From positions 16,430,001 to 16,494,000 of the forward strand of contig JBITNC010000001.1 in the NCBI GenBank assembly GCA_050084985.1: DNA of 64,000 bases. Direction: 5' to 3'. Both the position numbers and the translations under genes were made by a program. Positions 1-10,252 of the stretch are shown here, piece by piece (position 1 is the first letter of the stretch; each line of letters opens with the position of its first letter). The notes beneath the pieces were generated by a model that was given only the letters and a program-made list of their open reading frames with translations, did not search any database and was not told where the DNA came from. Source of the stretch: Nageia nagi. Lineage: Eukaryota; Pinophyta.

Positions 1-281
1 TACATGGTTATTGACAAATCCTTTTCGAACATTTGGCTAATATTTTCTAGGGTTTCACCGTCGGAACTATCGTTGTCTTCGGAATCACCATGATAGGATT
101 CCTCATCCGGAAGTTTATCTTCGATAATCCAAGGAGCACTCTCTTTATTTAGTCTAGCACTTTTCCTAGTTGGCTATGTTCCTTTCCATGTTTTTCTTTT
201 TCTCTTAGGTGATGATTGAACGAATGAAGAATAATCTGAAAATTCATCTATATCTTTGTTCATTTTTAATTTAGCAAGCAT
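1..281 (-). pseudogene. N-terminal part of an LTR-retrotransposon Gag-like ORF, running off the left edge
   Basis: Reading leftwards from an ATG at 279-281 gives about 93 codons. The N-terminus is basic (KRKRK-type run) and an acidic, serine-rich stretch follows, as is common at the start of retroelement polyproteins. One in-frame TAG lies near codon 36. The ATG sits only about 22 bp inside the LTR that ends at 304, where a Gag start is expected. No domain is recognised because the rest lies outside the window. That it is a retroelement ORF is inferred from position and composition. Confidence 0.45.
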
Positions 282-284
282 GTT

Positions 285-303
285 TCACGTCGGGTTCACC
301 AAA
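285..303 (-). promoter_or_regulatory. Probable primer-binding site of the left-edge LTR element
   Basis: Directly inside the LTR the minus strand reads TTTGGTGAACCCGACGTG, the TGG-initial form expected of a tRNA 3'-end complement. I do not assign the priming tRNA. Confidence 0.45.
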
Positions 304-1209
304 TGTTTACAAATAAAATTGAGTATGCAAATAAATAAGCAAGAAAATATCTACAAACCCAATATATTTGTATTCGAGCTACGGATAGCAATTTATACAA
401 AATAAATTGAAAGAGACAATCAACTATAGAAATAGAACAAGTATTTTAACAAATGATAAACTCGAAATTATTTGCAAAATTCTGACTATACAATATAACA
501 GCTATATGTATGACACCACCTATCAAAACAGAAGTTATGTACCCACCTCACGGAGCGTGCTCGAAACGAAGCTGTTGACGAAGTCCTGGGATCCAACGTT
601 GTCCACACCTGAAATCACGAAGCTAAAAAGTCACAGAAGAAGGCCGCGGGCGGTGTTCGTCGTACTGGATAGGAACGTCGGCGGTCTGTATTCGTCCACA
701 GAGAAGCGCTGGCGGCCTTTGATAGGCTATGATCCGTCTCCAATGAGTCTACACCTCCACTCAAATCTCGAGATAATTGCAGTATGACATGCAGATAAGT
801 CTCTCAGCTCTTCAGAATGCTCGCAAGAGGGGGATACACAAAATTCAGCTTGATAGGCGGTGTCAAGAGACACCTTACAATATGATTGCCACTATCAAGA
901 CCATACGCGGGATCATGTGTATCCTTGATGATGGACTTAGTATTAGATCCCTTATTTATATAGATAATAGATAATACAACCCATGGGTCGGCATGCATCT
1001 ACATAAACAAGGGTAATTCACAACATTCAAGATAACCACACCAATAAACAAGATAATCCATGCAATATTCAAGATAATCATTATAAAATTCGCATTTAAG
1101 ACAAACATTGATATTATCACATTAAGACATTCAAAACATATATTTAGACCAAGCATGTTTTCGTTAATTTATTGATTTAAAAACATAAATTCATTTTTAT
1201 GTGTTAACA
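304..1209 (-). repeat. 5' LTR (minus orientation) of an element extending left of the window
   Basis: On the minus strand it begins TGTTAACAC at 1209 and ends TGTAAACA at 304, so the ends form an imperfect short inverted repeat. A TATA box (TATATAAATA, forward 954-963) lies inside, and a TGG-type primer site and an ATG follow immediately. Length is about 906 bp. The partner LTR must lie outside the window. It is inserted in an older repeat whose second copy near 21,080 lacks it. Confidence 0.6.
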
Positions 1210-1340
1210 TAACCAGTCCTTGCAAGCGGACATTATTAACTCAGCCTTGACCACATGTTTGGATGCCTTTCCATTATCACCTAGGTGATCTTTGTAAGAG
1301 GAAGGAAAAACATCCCAACATAAATTGGAGCTAGGAGGGC
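1210..1340 (+). repeat. Dispersed repeat, copy A (copy B at about 21,077-21,200)
   Basis: The segment running from CCTTGCAAGCGGA through CACCTAGGTGATC to GGAAAAACATCCCAACA recurs near 21,090-21,200 with few differences, in the same orientation. The left-edge LTR insertion ends precisely where this similarity begins. It is probably leader or LTR sequence of an old retroelement family. Confidence 0.6.
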
Positions 1341-1522
1341 CTTGAATAGTCTTACACCCATTGTTAATTAGACTTTCATTTTATCTTTCTTTAAGCACGA
1401 GCTAGGACTTGAAAGAGATAATTCACCCAGACAACCGCACCAAGTCGGAGTCCATCAAGCTTTTCATTGCAAATTCGAGGGGAAGCTTCAAGCACACATA
1501 TTAAGTCCTACAAATACATTCT

Positions 1523-2285
1523 TTGGTGGCTTTGTTCAATGGCAACTACTTTTTGTACACAAGCTTCAATGATCTAAACAATATATTATACAATCATGGC
1601 TACAACACCATGGTTGCAGAAATGGAAAGTATTTCTGTTGTACATCAACATCATATTATACACCATCATATAACAAACCACAGTATAGGTTGTAATGCTT
1701 ACCTAAACCAATCATACAAAAACCTAGGTTCAAAGGTGAATACAACTATCAGTTAGTACCGTGCAACAATTATGCGACTCTCAATACAAATCATGGAACC
1801 AAATGTTACCAATGCAACAAGCTTCTCCTAATTGGCAGAATATTCCAAACCAATCAGGTTGTTTTGCAAGTTGCCCAACAAGAATAGCTAAGGTTGCAGG
1901 CCACATGGAATTATTAACAAGAGCAACTAAAAGCTATGTAGGCTGCAGAGAATCACAAACAAGAACAAATAGGGAAAGTGATTGCAGGAATGATGAAGAT
2001 GATGAAAGAATTAGAACCACCGAAAAGGAACAATTGCATAGGGAAGCCTCTCGACATAGTTCTTATCCACCTTATCATGTGCCTATTTCAATCAAAGAAG
2101 CATCCCTACATAATGTAGTGGAAGTGTTAGATGGTGAAATTGACAAGGGCGAAGTACAAATCAATCTCGCCTTGTCAGACTCACCTTCACAAGATCTTTT
2201 AGTTCATCACGAAGACTGTGCCAAAAGAAGAAGAGGTCCAAGAAGAAGAAGAGAATCAATTATATTAGTTGTCTTTGTGCCTTGA
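1523..2285 (+). pseudogene. Decayed Gag-like region of an old retroelement
   Basis: Two short ORFs (1523-1756, then 1761-2285) are rich in Asn, Gln and His and then in charged residues. An alternative frame over 1870-2030 gives a coiled-coil-like stretch with several stops, so the frame has shifted. No domain is recognised with certainty. It is called Gag only because it precedes protease-like modules in the same orientation. Confidence 0.3.
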
Positions 2286-2637
2286 CGGTAAAAACTTTCA
2301 CATTTGTGTGGTGAATACTCGTGTTGATTGCAATATAATATCACTTACAACCTGTTGCGAAGCTGAACTTACTACTACCCCAATCTTGGGCTATCAAGAA
2401 TATGCCAAATCACAAATAGTCGAGATGCTAGAGAATGTTTGTGTGCAAGTCATTGGATCTGAAGAGCAATATTCTATAGACTTCATGGTGGTAGATGTGT
2501 CTAGAGATCCATGTCCAATTCCAATCCAACTTGGTAAGGAATGGGTCTATTCCTTGGATAGACCTAACTCGTCAAATTCTTGTGTACGTGAAGATGGTGA
2601 AGACTACAAAACAAATGAACAATCTGAAGCTTGTTGA
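2269..2637 (+). pseudogene. Retropepsin-like module 1 (inactive)
   Basis: The ORF has the outline of a plant retroelement aspartic protease. A strand reading FHICVVNTRVDCNIIS stands where D-[ST]-G-x-x-x-N-[FV]-I is expected, and about 80 residues later IPIQLGKEWV stands where an ILGxxWL motif is expected. The catalytic Asp and Gly are replaced (NTR), so no activity is expected. A second homologous module follows at about 2,690-3,000. Assignment rests on motif spacing only. Confidence 0.35.
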
Positions 2638-2689
2638 TTAAAAGAATCAAGCATGGAAGAACAAATAATCCAACAGGTATAGGAACATC

Positions 2690-3135
2690 ATCCATTTGAG
2701 ATTTCCATATGTTTAGATGAAGGTGAAGAGTTCCATAACTGTCTGGTGAGCCCAATTGCACAGATAAATATGATGTCGTATAAAACTTGTTGTGAGCCTG
2801 GACTTGTTCCAACCCCACATGATACATAAATTTTTGAATGTAATGATTGTGAAATCAAAATAGTTGGGATCTTGAAGTAGGTCTACATACACCTTGAAGG
2901 ATCACAAGAACAACACTTTCTGGACATCCTAGTCGTGAATTTCCCTATTCCAATCTTGTTCAGTAAAGAATGGATCAACATCCGAAATGATTATGATGCT
3001 CCATGTGTAATTGAAGATGAGGAAGAGATGTTAGGAAGTGAAAGTTGTTGCTCTTCCCATAAGGACAAAGACCTTGTAGAGTCCATACATGAAGGTATCC
3101 CTAAAGATTTTACTTTTGAATTTTTTCTTCGATGA
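2690..3135 (+). pseudogene. Retropepsin-like module 2 (tandem copy, with stops)
   Basis: Translation parallels module 1: ISICLD (versus LSLCLD), a TCCE motif (versus TCCE), a HLEGSQEQ segment (versus VIGSEEQ) and IPILFSKEWI (versus IPIQLGKEWV). In-frame stops occur at the TAA near 2,828 and the TAG near 2,878. The two modules therefore derive from one sequence duplicated in tandem. Acidic residues follow to 3135. Confidence 0.35.
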
Positions 3136-4168
3136 TCAATTAGGCGAAACAAGGATGGAGTAAAACTGTGTTAATGATGAACATGATGTTGAACTTAGTA
3201 CACAGTTGAAGTCCAATGATATTGATGCCAAAGATAGCCCCATGAGCCTTGCAATAGAAATAGAGGAATCCTCTAATCCGGAATATGAAGATGAAGTCCA
3301 AGAATGCAATGTTGTGATCAATGACTTCTTGTTCTCGCAAGAAAACACACGACCTTTTTGATTTAGGGATCAGAAAAATTTAAGAAGCTCTATATGGCAA
3401 AGCACACGAATTGGCATACTTGAATGAATATGAGGTTCTAGATAAAGATGACATTGATCGCCTTTTGTTACATGAAAATGAAGATGTACCAAAAGTGCAA
3501 CAGGAGTGTACAAAGGATGAACCTTTTGGGCTAGAATTTGAAGATGTTGAAGATTCTCTATTTGTTTACGCACAAGAACTGTCATGATAGGATATTGACA
3601 ATGCTCTAATTGTTCATGCACAAGAACTGATATACTGGAATGGACATAAAACTGAAGACTCTAGTGACATCACTAAAGAATACTTATTGTCAAATGAGAG
3701 TGAAGGTGTAGTGGAAACAGAGCCAAAATATGCATTGGAGGAGCTAGAATTGGTAGTTGGTCTTGAGGTTGGTCCTAATAAGTATCAAGTTTATACTCCT
3801 ACAATCCTTATGCCTCAATGTTCATATTTCCCATCCTTTGGTAGTGAAGAGGTTGCGGATCATGAGAGTCAGGATCATATGGTTTTCATAGGTAAGATAT
3901 ACCTAAAATATCTCATGTGATTGATACCATACACCATGAATTGGTCTACACCGAAAGTCTTTTGCCCACCCCTTTCATTAATTCATATCAATTCTTGGAA
4001 AGGATTCTTACAGCGACTAATTCATCATGTGAGGTGTGTGCACTTCTTTTGACATACTCACTCGATCAACCTAGAGACAAGTTGGGTGAAGATGGGCCTA
4101 TGCATTATTGTCACTTAAGTAAAGATCAAAACAAGATTTTTGATCCTAGTATCAACAGAAAGCTTTGA
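3136..4168 (+). pseudogene. Acidic polyprotein remnant, unrecognised
   Basis: Open stretches broken by stops continue in plus orientation (notably 3687-3920 and 3917-4168). They are rich in Glu and Asp and include a repeated YAQELS/HAQELI motif near 3,570 and 3,620. I do not recognise a domain. Orientation and composition suggest continuation of the same decayed retroelement, but reverse transcriptase and integrase motifs are absent. Confidence 0.25.
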
Positions 4169-4277
4169 TTTGGTAGTTTAGTGTATATATTGCATTTGGC
4201 TTTCAAAAAACAAAAACAACAATCTTTGATGTTATCCTTTGGAACCTATCACAAGAGTGACCAAGCTCAGGAGCTAG

Positions 4278-4825
4278 TTGTCCTTCTCCCCGGAGACTAC
4301 AACTAATGCAAGCACTCTGGGTGATTTTGTTGATAATAGTTCCTTTCCCTTCAGTGAAAGTTCAAGAAAAAGAGACCATCCCGAGTCATGGTTGATAGAT
4401 GAGGGATGTAAAATGTTTCCGGACCTGGACTATAACATAGGTGCCCTGATGGTCATTCGGATGACTAGTGAGAGTTCACTCAATATAATGAAACCGACAA
4501 TGCAACAGTGAGTGACATGTTGACAAAGGCTCGCACCCTAAGGACAACGCATGTTATTGTGCATCCTATTTTATTTCTAACTTTGTTTTGTTTTTGTTTG
4601 TTTGCTTTGTTTTTAGCTATTGTTGTGGCCTCCACAACACGCCCCAAATTCCAGCGAATTATGGGGACCCTCAAATTTTGGCAAGAGAAATTGTTGTGCC
4701 CACAAAACACTCCTAAATATAGCAATTTTGGGGACCCTTCTTTGGCCAAAGAAACGAGGAAAATCACATTGGAAGCCTTGGATGAAAGAAATCTCAAGGA
4801 ATATAAGCATTGGGAAGAGAAATGA
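4278..4825 (+). other. Short unassigned ORFs at the end of the decayed element
   Basis: Two overlapping ORFs (4278-4511, 4508-4825) show no recognisable family. The second starts with a hydrophobic run (about residues 12-40) rich in Leu, Phe and Cys that comes from a low-complexity TTTGTTTTTG-type tract, so it is probably not a real membrane segment. I regard these as chance ORFs in retroelement sequence. Confidence 0.2.
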
Positions 4826-4829
4826 TAAA

Positions 4830-5690
4830 CCTATGTTAGGACCACCCAGGGGTTTAAAAGAGCATATCTATAGCATCTAGAGATTTTTAGGAGCGCTTGA
4901 GGTGTTTTTGAACCAATCCAGTGTTACAGGAAGCAAAATGGCTAAGTAGCATTCAAACAGTAGTCTCTAGATAATCAAATGTAAAATTGAGGTATCAAGA
5001 GTGCTAAAAAGTGAAAAGGAAGTGAAAACCATTATTTTGGGGTGAAAGAAGTTTAAATTGATGAAGTATCTTAGTCTCCTCTTAGGCACATGAAACAATG
5101 CCTTAAAATTGTGAAAAATGCAAAAATGACCAAAAGGAGCTCATGCGCATCATTCAAGGGTATTAAAATGCTTCAAGTTATAAAAATTGCCATTCATCCC
5201 TTAGGCACTTAAAAGATGATTTTGGGAGGTCAAAAACTCTTAAGTGAATTGGTGCGAAATGGCACTTAAAAGATGATTTTGGGAGGTCAAAAACTAAAAA
5301 TTTCAACATCTTAAGGCCTAAAAACACCCCTAAGACCCATGTGCATTGTTTAAGAAGCTTAAAAGAGGTAAAAGAAGAAAAAAAAAGTCCAAAAATAGCT
5401 CCCAAAGGCCAGCACATGAAAAATGGTGATTAAAATTTGTAAAAAGCAAAATCCTTGTGCATAGATGGAAGAAATGAAGACAAAAAGGGTCCCAAAAGCT
5501 TCCAAATCCTTAGCACAAGTAAACCAAAGCTTAAAGTCCTTAAGGGGGCAAGATCATGAACAAGGATAGTTTTGGGAGTTTCAAAAGGCCACAATATATC
5601 CCAAAAGAGGGTGGCGCATGCAAATCAAGCATTAAAATATCTAAGGAGTCAATATCATGCACTAGGATTGTTGTTCTCCAAGTGACACTA
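4830..5690. other. Intergenic or intronic stretch without a gene
   Basis: AT-rich, purine-biased sequence with many AAAAG/GAAAA runs. No credible ORF, TE domain or terminal repeat is seen, except the 35-bp direct duplication listed separately. Confidence 0.5.
5204..5295 (+). repeat. Perfect 35-bp direct duplication
   Basis: Positions 5204-5238 and 5261-5295 are identical (each starts GGCACTTAAAAGATG and ends GTCAAAAACT), separated by 22 bp. Confidence 0.85.
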
Positions 5691-6320
5691 CGAGGGGGGG
5701 TGAATAAGTGTGAAGGATTAAAACTTAGTTCTTTAACTTTATCCTTTAAAGAAGATAGTACTTGCTTAAAACAACTAGAACAATCACCATAAGAATGCAT
5801 CACATAACACAGAATATAACGAGGTTCACCAATGTGGCTACATCCCTGGGTAAGATTGCTTGAATTACCATCCAAATCTAGCCCAATCGAAGTATCAACT
5901 TTACAACCAATTTACCGACACCAACCAGAAGGAGCACCAACCCCTAGTTTATCAGCAACAATTGAAAGGAGCACCAACCTCCTTGGCCAAGTACCAACTT
6001 GACAAATTACAGATGCAAGATTTTTGGCAAACTTGCCAATTTTGTTACAAAAGACCCTCACTGGTCTGGCTTAACATTTTTCACTCTTGGCTATCTCTAT
6101 TAGAAATATGCAATCAATCCTCATAGCCTTTATTCTACCCTCATTATCAATAAGTAACAATTTGTTCTTCAATGGCAGTTTGCTCACACAATCACATTCA
6201 ACTCCAGCATCTCTCCATTACACTTTTCGTGCAATACAAAATTCCCCATTTTATTTTCATTACAAGTTTTTTTGTCTTCCTAGTATGCCATACAAAAAGA
6301 GCAATTGAATCATCTTCCTT
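5691..6320 (+). repeat. LTR-like retroelement fragment
   Basis: A purine run (GAGGGGGGGTGAATAAG) at about 5,692 is followed by a segment containing AACGAGGTTCACC at about 5,819, the sort of purine tract plus early LTR or leader motif found in plant retroelements. A degenerate doublet GGAGCACCAACC occurs at about 5,932 and 5,968. No partner LTR or coding domain was found. Confidence 0.25.
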
Positions 6321-6439
6321 GACGATTTGACTGTCAATCCACAACCTCCTTAACTGCAACTTATAACTATAAACTCTACATCCGGTATGAACAACCTAGA
6401 TATTTGCTATAGATTGGAATGTCAACAGAGGAATATACA

Positions 6440-6850
6440 CGTGTCTGACCCTTCAGCTTTCCAGGTCTCCACATAATGCCAATTCTCTCCGCATAAGACT
6501 TGAAACTTCCGCATAATGCCTCCGACCACCTCCGTCATCTCTCTGCACTAGCTTGTCTCTGTCCACATAGGCCATTCCTTCTCCGCATAACAACATTCCT
6601 CTCTGCATAACGCTTTGTCTCTGCATAAGCATGATCTTCTATGCATAAGACCTATTTGCATAATCATTGAACCATCCGCATTCTCCTTGAGGTAATCCAC
6701 ATTGAATCCAGGTTGGAAAAGTCATTCCGCAATGTCTTCTGAAGAATCCGCACTCCGAAGAGTGCTCACATCAGGTTGTCAGATCCGCATCCCAAATTCA
6801 CCCAAAAGAAAATGTCTTCTCTAACCGCACAACACTGTTTGATTCTGGTG
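6440..6850 (+). repeat. Degenerate short-period repeat built on CCGCATAA
   Basis: Variants of CTCCGCATAA (including TCTGCATAA, TTCCGCATAATG and CTATGCATAAG) recur about a dozen times at irregular 15-40 bp spacing. No coding frame is supported. Confidence 0.45.
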
Positions 6851-6859
6851 GAGATCCTG

Positions 6860-7637
6860 CAGTATTGGAATCAACAAACTTTGTCAGAATAGCGGTAAAA
6901 TAGAATAACACTATACTTAACCATTTTGTAGAGCATTTGATTTTGGCGAAGATCTAACAGAGTGGAGCAGACGAAATTCCCCCAAAACAATGGAGAAATC
7001 AGACAACTTCATTTTCTTCAATCCAAGTCCTGTTGGTGGTGATTAATCATACATCATGGTGAATTAGAGTCAAATTAACCACAAAAGTGTTCCAATTGAG
7101 AGATTAAGTTTCAGCCATTCAGTTCAAAGTATGCACAAATAATTCTGCCGAAACAATATATTTTTCTTCTTCATTTGATTTTGACGGATCCATTTGAATC
7201 CAGAAACCTGTAAATACTGTCGAAACTTCGGCAAAATACAACAATGTACAGGGCCTCTTAACTTGGGGTTTTTTCCATGCGGGAGTGTCGCATGTGGTCT
7301 CATCTTTGTATGATTGTAACCATGTAATAGAATATGAATGGAAGGGTTTGTCGTCCATGACGGCTGGAACGCCTTATAGAGCTCATTCTGCGAGCACAAA
7401 GCTAGCAACCATTTTTATTGGTCAAGGAGAGGAGATTGTTCCTCTAGGAGCTCTACATTGTAATGGTGGATTCATCTTCTTGGCAATAGAAAGATGGGGG
7501 GCATGGTTGAAGAGTGCATGTAGCCCAAGTGTGGGTGAAGCACTATAAATTTTGTGTTTCATGCCTGCTTGTGTGTGTCTCTATTTTTATTCTGCAAGTT
7601 TATTTTTGCATTATTATTGCTTAGGTCTTATGATACT
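6860..7637. other. Unassigned stretch upstream of the partial 5' LTR
   Basis: An 87-codon ORF (7285-7548) and opposite-strand ORFs overlap here without any recognisable family. Position suggests it stands where the U3 part of the 5' LTR should be, but it does not resemble the U3 of the 3' LTR at 19,020. Confidence 0.3.
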
Positions 7638-8049
7638 AACACCTTGTTGCTATTGTGATTGGTGAGGTCCTAGAGCCATCCAAAATAACCTTATTGGAGG
7701 TAGTCTTGGTGCAAGCTCCTTAGGTCAAAAATATATTTATGTAATTGTGCCCGCCATTTCAATATCAATACAATTACATTTTTCCTATCTCTATTTGCTA
7801 TTTGACTCATTCTGCTAGACATTGGATTTGAAGTGATTATTGCATTGTTAAATTCTTGTTTTGCTCTCTAATTGCAACGTTGGACTACTAGAGGCATTAT
7901 TGCATGTTCATAGATTAATTTTGTTCAATATAGCTAGACGTTGGATACTTGTTGAAATTTTGAGCTTGTTTGGATATTTTAGGATCAAGAAGGCAAACGT
8001 CCCTCTAGTAGGGCACGTTTGACCATGGTCTGCTAGTTTGGGATCATCA
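7638..8049 (+). repeat. 5' LTR, right-hand part (R/U5)
   Basis: This matches 19,930-20,344 closely along its whole length (shared landmarks GGAGGTAGT, TTCAATATCAATACAATTAC, GACGTTGGA, TCAAGAAGGCAA/GCAAGAAGGCAA) and ends GGATCATCA just before the primer site. Similarity to the 3' LTR stops near 7,638, so the U3 half is missing or replaced. Confidence 0.7.
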
Positions 8050-8052
8050 TAG

Positions 8053-8064
8053 TGGTATCAGAGC
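8053..8064 (+). promoter_or_regulatory. Primer-binding site for initiator Met-tRNA
   Basis: TGGTATCAGAGC lies 3 bp after the LTR end. This is the standard primer site of many plant LTR retrotransposons. Confidence 0.85.
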
Positions 8065-8069
8065 CTTGA

Positions 8070-10244
8070 TTCTGCCATCCTGCTGGAATCAAGGGAATCA
8101 CATACAAAATTTTTGAGTTCAGCTGAGGAGAGATTCTTGCCATCCTGTTGGTAAGGAAGGCTAAGCTGAAGAGTTGAGATCTTGCCCTTGCTATCGAATA
8201 AGAATTACTAAGGAGTTGAGGAGATCTCTCCGTCCTGTTGGAGAGTTGCTGCTAAAGGAGATTTCTAGAGGAGTTGAAGATTTATTGGTGAGGAAGCTGA
8301 AGGAGATTTCCAAAATCAATCTGGTATCAGTTCACGATGGTAGTCTGTTAGAATCACATTGGTAACACTTGCTAAGGAAATCTTGCCCTTTCCTGGAGGG
8401 TAAGAAGGAGAAGTTGCTGAAGAGATCTTGTCGTCCTGCTGAAAGATCCGGAGCTACCATCACAATGGAATTGACCTAAGCATACAGTGATAGTTTTGAG
8501 GAGGAATTGTTGGATTTGAGCATTGGGAGTGAGACGTTGGCAATCTAGCAAGCCAAACCCCACATTTAGGTAGTTCATTGGGCTATCTTGAGCATCTTTC
8601 TAGAATTTCGTCCCACTTGATAAAGGTACATTTCCAAAAATTTTGCATTTTTCTTTCAAGTTTGAAGTTAATTAGTTTTGGATTTGAGTTTTGAGGAGGA
8701 ATAAGGGATCTTTTAAGCCAAAAATGCCTGGATCTAAGGTTGTTTGGAGGTTCTTAAGGCTAGCGTAGGCATTCTGCAGCAAGTTTTGAGACTTGCTTGG
8801 TGTGTTGGGGTCATCTAAAACCAGTTGTTGGCATTTTGAGTCCACCTGAAGCCAGACGTTGGCATTCTAAAGGCATTTTTGAGGTTTGTTTTGCATATCG
8901 GGACCATCCTAAGGAGGACATTGGCATTTTGGGAGTATATTGAGGTCTACTTTGCACTTTAAGACCATTTTGTGCCAAACTTGACATATTGAAGCATTTT
9001 TGGAGGATGGTTCTGCATTCTGAGGCCACTTTGAGCCACACGTTGGCATACTGAGGGCATTTATGGAGTTTGGTCTGTATTTTGGAGCCATTCTAAGGTG
9101 AACGTGGCATTCTAAGACATTTTTTAAGGTTCATTTGACATTTGGTGGCCATTTGAGGACAAACGTTAGTATTCTAGAGGAGTTTTGGGATCTTTGTTTC
9201 ATTCTGAAAGCATCCAGAAGGAGACATTGGCTTGCTGAGGCCAATTTTGAGTTATGTCTACATCATAGTGACAATGACAATTAATTGTAGGTATTGTCAG
9301 ATTTTCATCATGGAGCTCAACAACTGAGAGTTTATGTAGCGTCGTTGGACATTTTGGCCTGAATTTGCTAAGAAATTCAGAGTTTGAAGTCACTGCAAGG
9401 AGGACATTGGACAAAAGGAGAGTCAATTTGTTGATATTGACAAGATTTCACCGTGGTATCTGCACCTTGGAGGCTTAGAAGGAGACGTTGGGACAATTTT
9501 GTTGTTATTTTCATAATATGGTAGCTAGAAGTGAGACATTGGGTGTATAGGAGGCTCAATTTGTTGTGAGACTACAAAAATTCATCCATTTGAGGCTGGA
9601 CATCTGAGATCTTGGCCTATTTTCAAAATTGGGAGTTAATTTTGCACTATTTCAGTATGGGAGTGAACATTGAGCTTCAACGAGGACACAGGTTTATTCA
9701 GAATTGTTTGGGCCCATAACCCATAGGTTTGAGATTCAATCAAATCGTTCCACCATGGCAGGAATTAAAATCCATGTTTGAGTAATTTTGCAACTTTTAT
9801 TATTTATTTTAGTAGGAGAAATAAGAAGATAAAAAATATTTTATTTGGTTTTTAGGAGAAATAAGAGATTAAAAAAAGGGAGAAAATATTTGAGAAAAAG
9901 ATAGATATTTTAATTTTATTTTAGGAGTTACAAGGAATTTTATTATTTTAATTGCATAAGCAAATTAAAAATAGGAGTGATAAGGTGTTACTTTTGGGAA
10001 TTACATATTTTATTATGCTCAAAATTTTAATTTTGGGAAGGAATACAAGATGCAAGCATATTTTGTATTCAGAAACAAGGAGTTCAATTCATTGTAGGAA
10101 GGCACCATCTCCATTTGACTTGATTCGTTTAGTTCAAGATCACATTTGGGAGGCTCGTCTAGATTAGTGAGAGCTCATTCACACTTTGGAGGAGTTCGTT
10201 CAGTTCTATGGAGGCTTTGCATTGCATTTCATCATCTTAAGGTG
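8070..10244 (+). repeat. Non-coding, internally repetitive leader of the composite element
   Basis: No credible ORF. The first part repeats CCATCCTGCTGG/CCGTCCTGTTGG-type motifs with GAGATCTTGCC. The middle (8,811-9,240) is a degenerate tandem array listed separately. The end (9,780-9,960) is A-rich with AGGAGAAATAAG repeats. The right end is interrupted by the hAT insertion at 10,253. Confidence 0.55.
8811..9240 (+). repeat. Degenerate tandem array around GACGTTGGCATTCTGAGG
   Basis: About six diverged units contain (G)ACGTTGGCATTCT or ACATTGGCATTTT followed by GGCATTTTTGAGG-type sequence, with an approximate 80-100 bp period. Looser copies continue to about 9,560. Confidence 0.5.
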
Positions 10245-10252
10245 GTTCGTCC

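Noticed and set aside
407-787. A 126-codon plus ORF as a protein gene
   Set aside because: It lies wholly inside the minus-strand LTR (304-1209) and has no recognisable domain.
4508-4825. A small membrane protein with a hydrophobic N-terminus
   Set aside because: The hydrophobic run comes from a T/G low-complexity tract, and both strands give equally long ORFs there.
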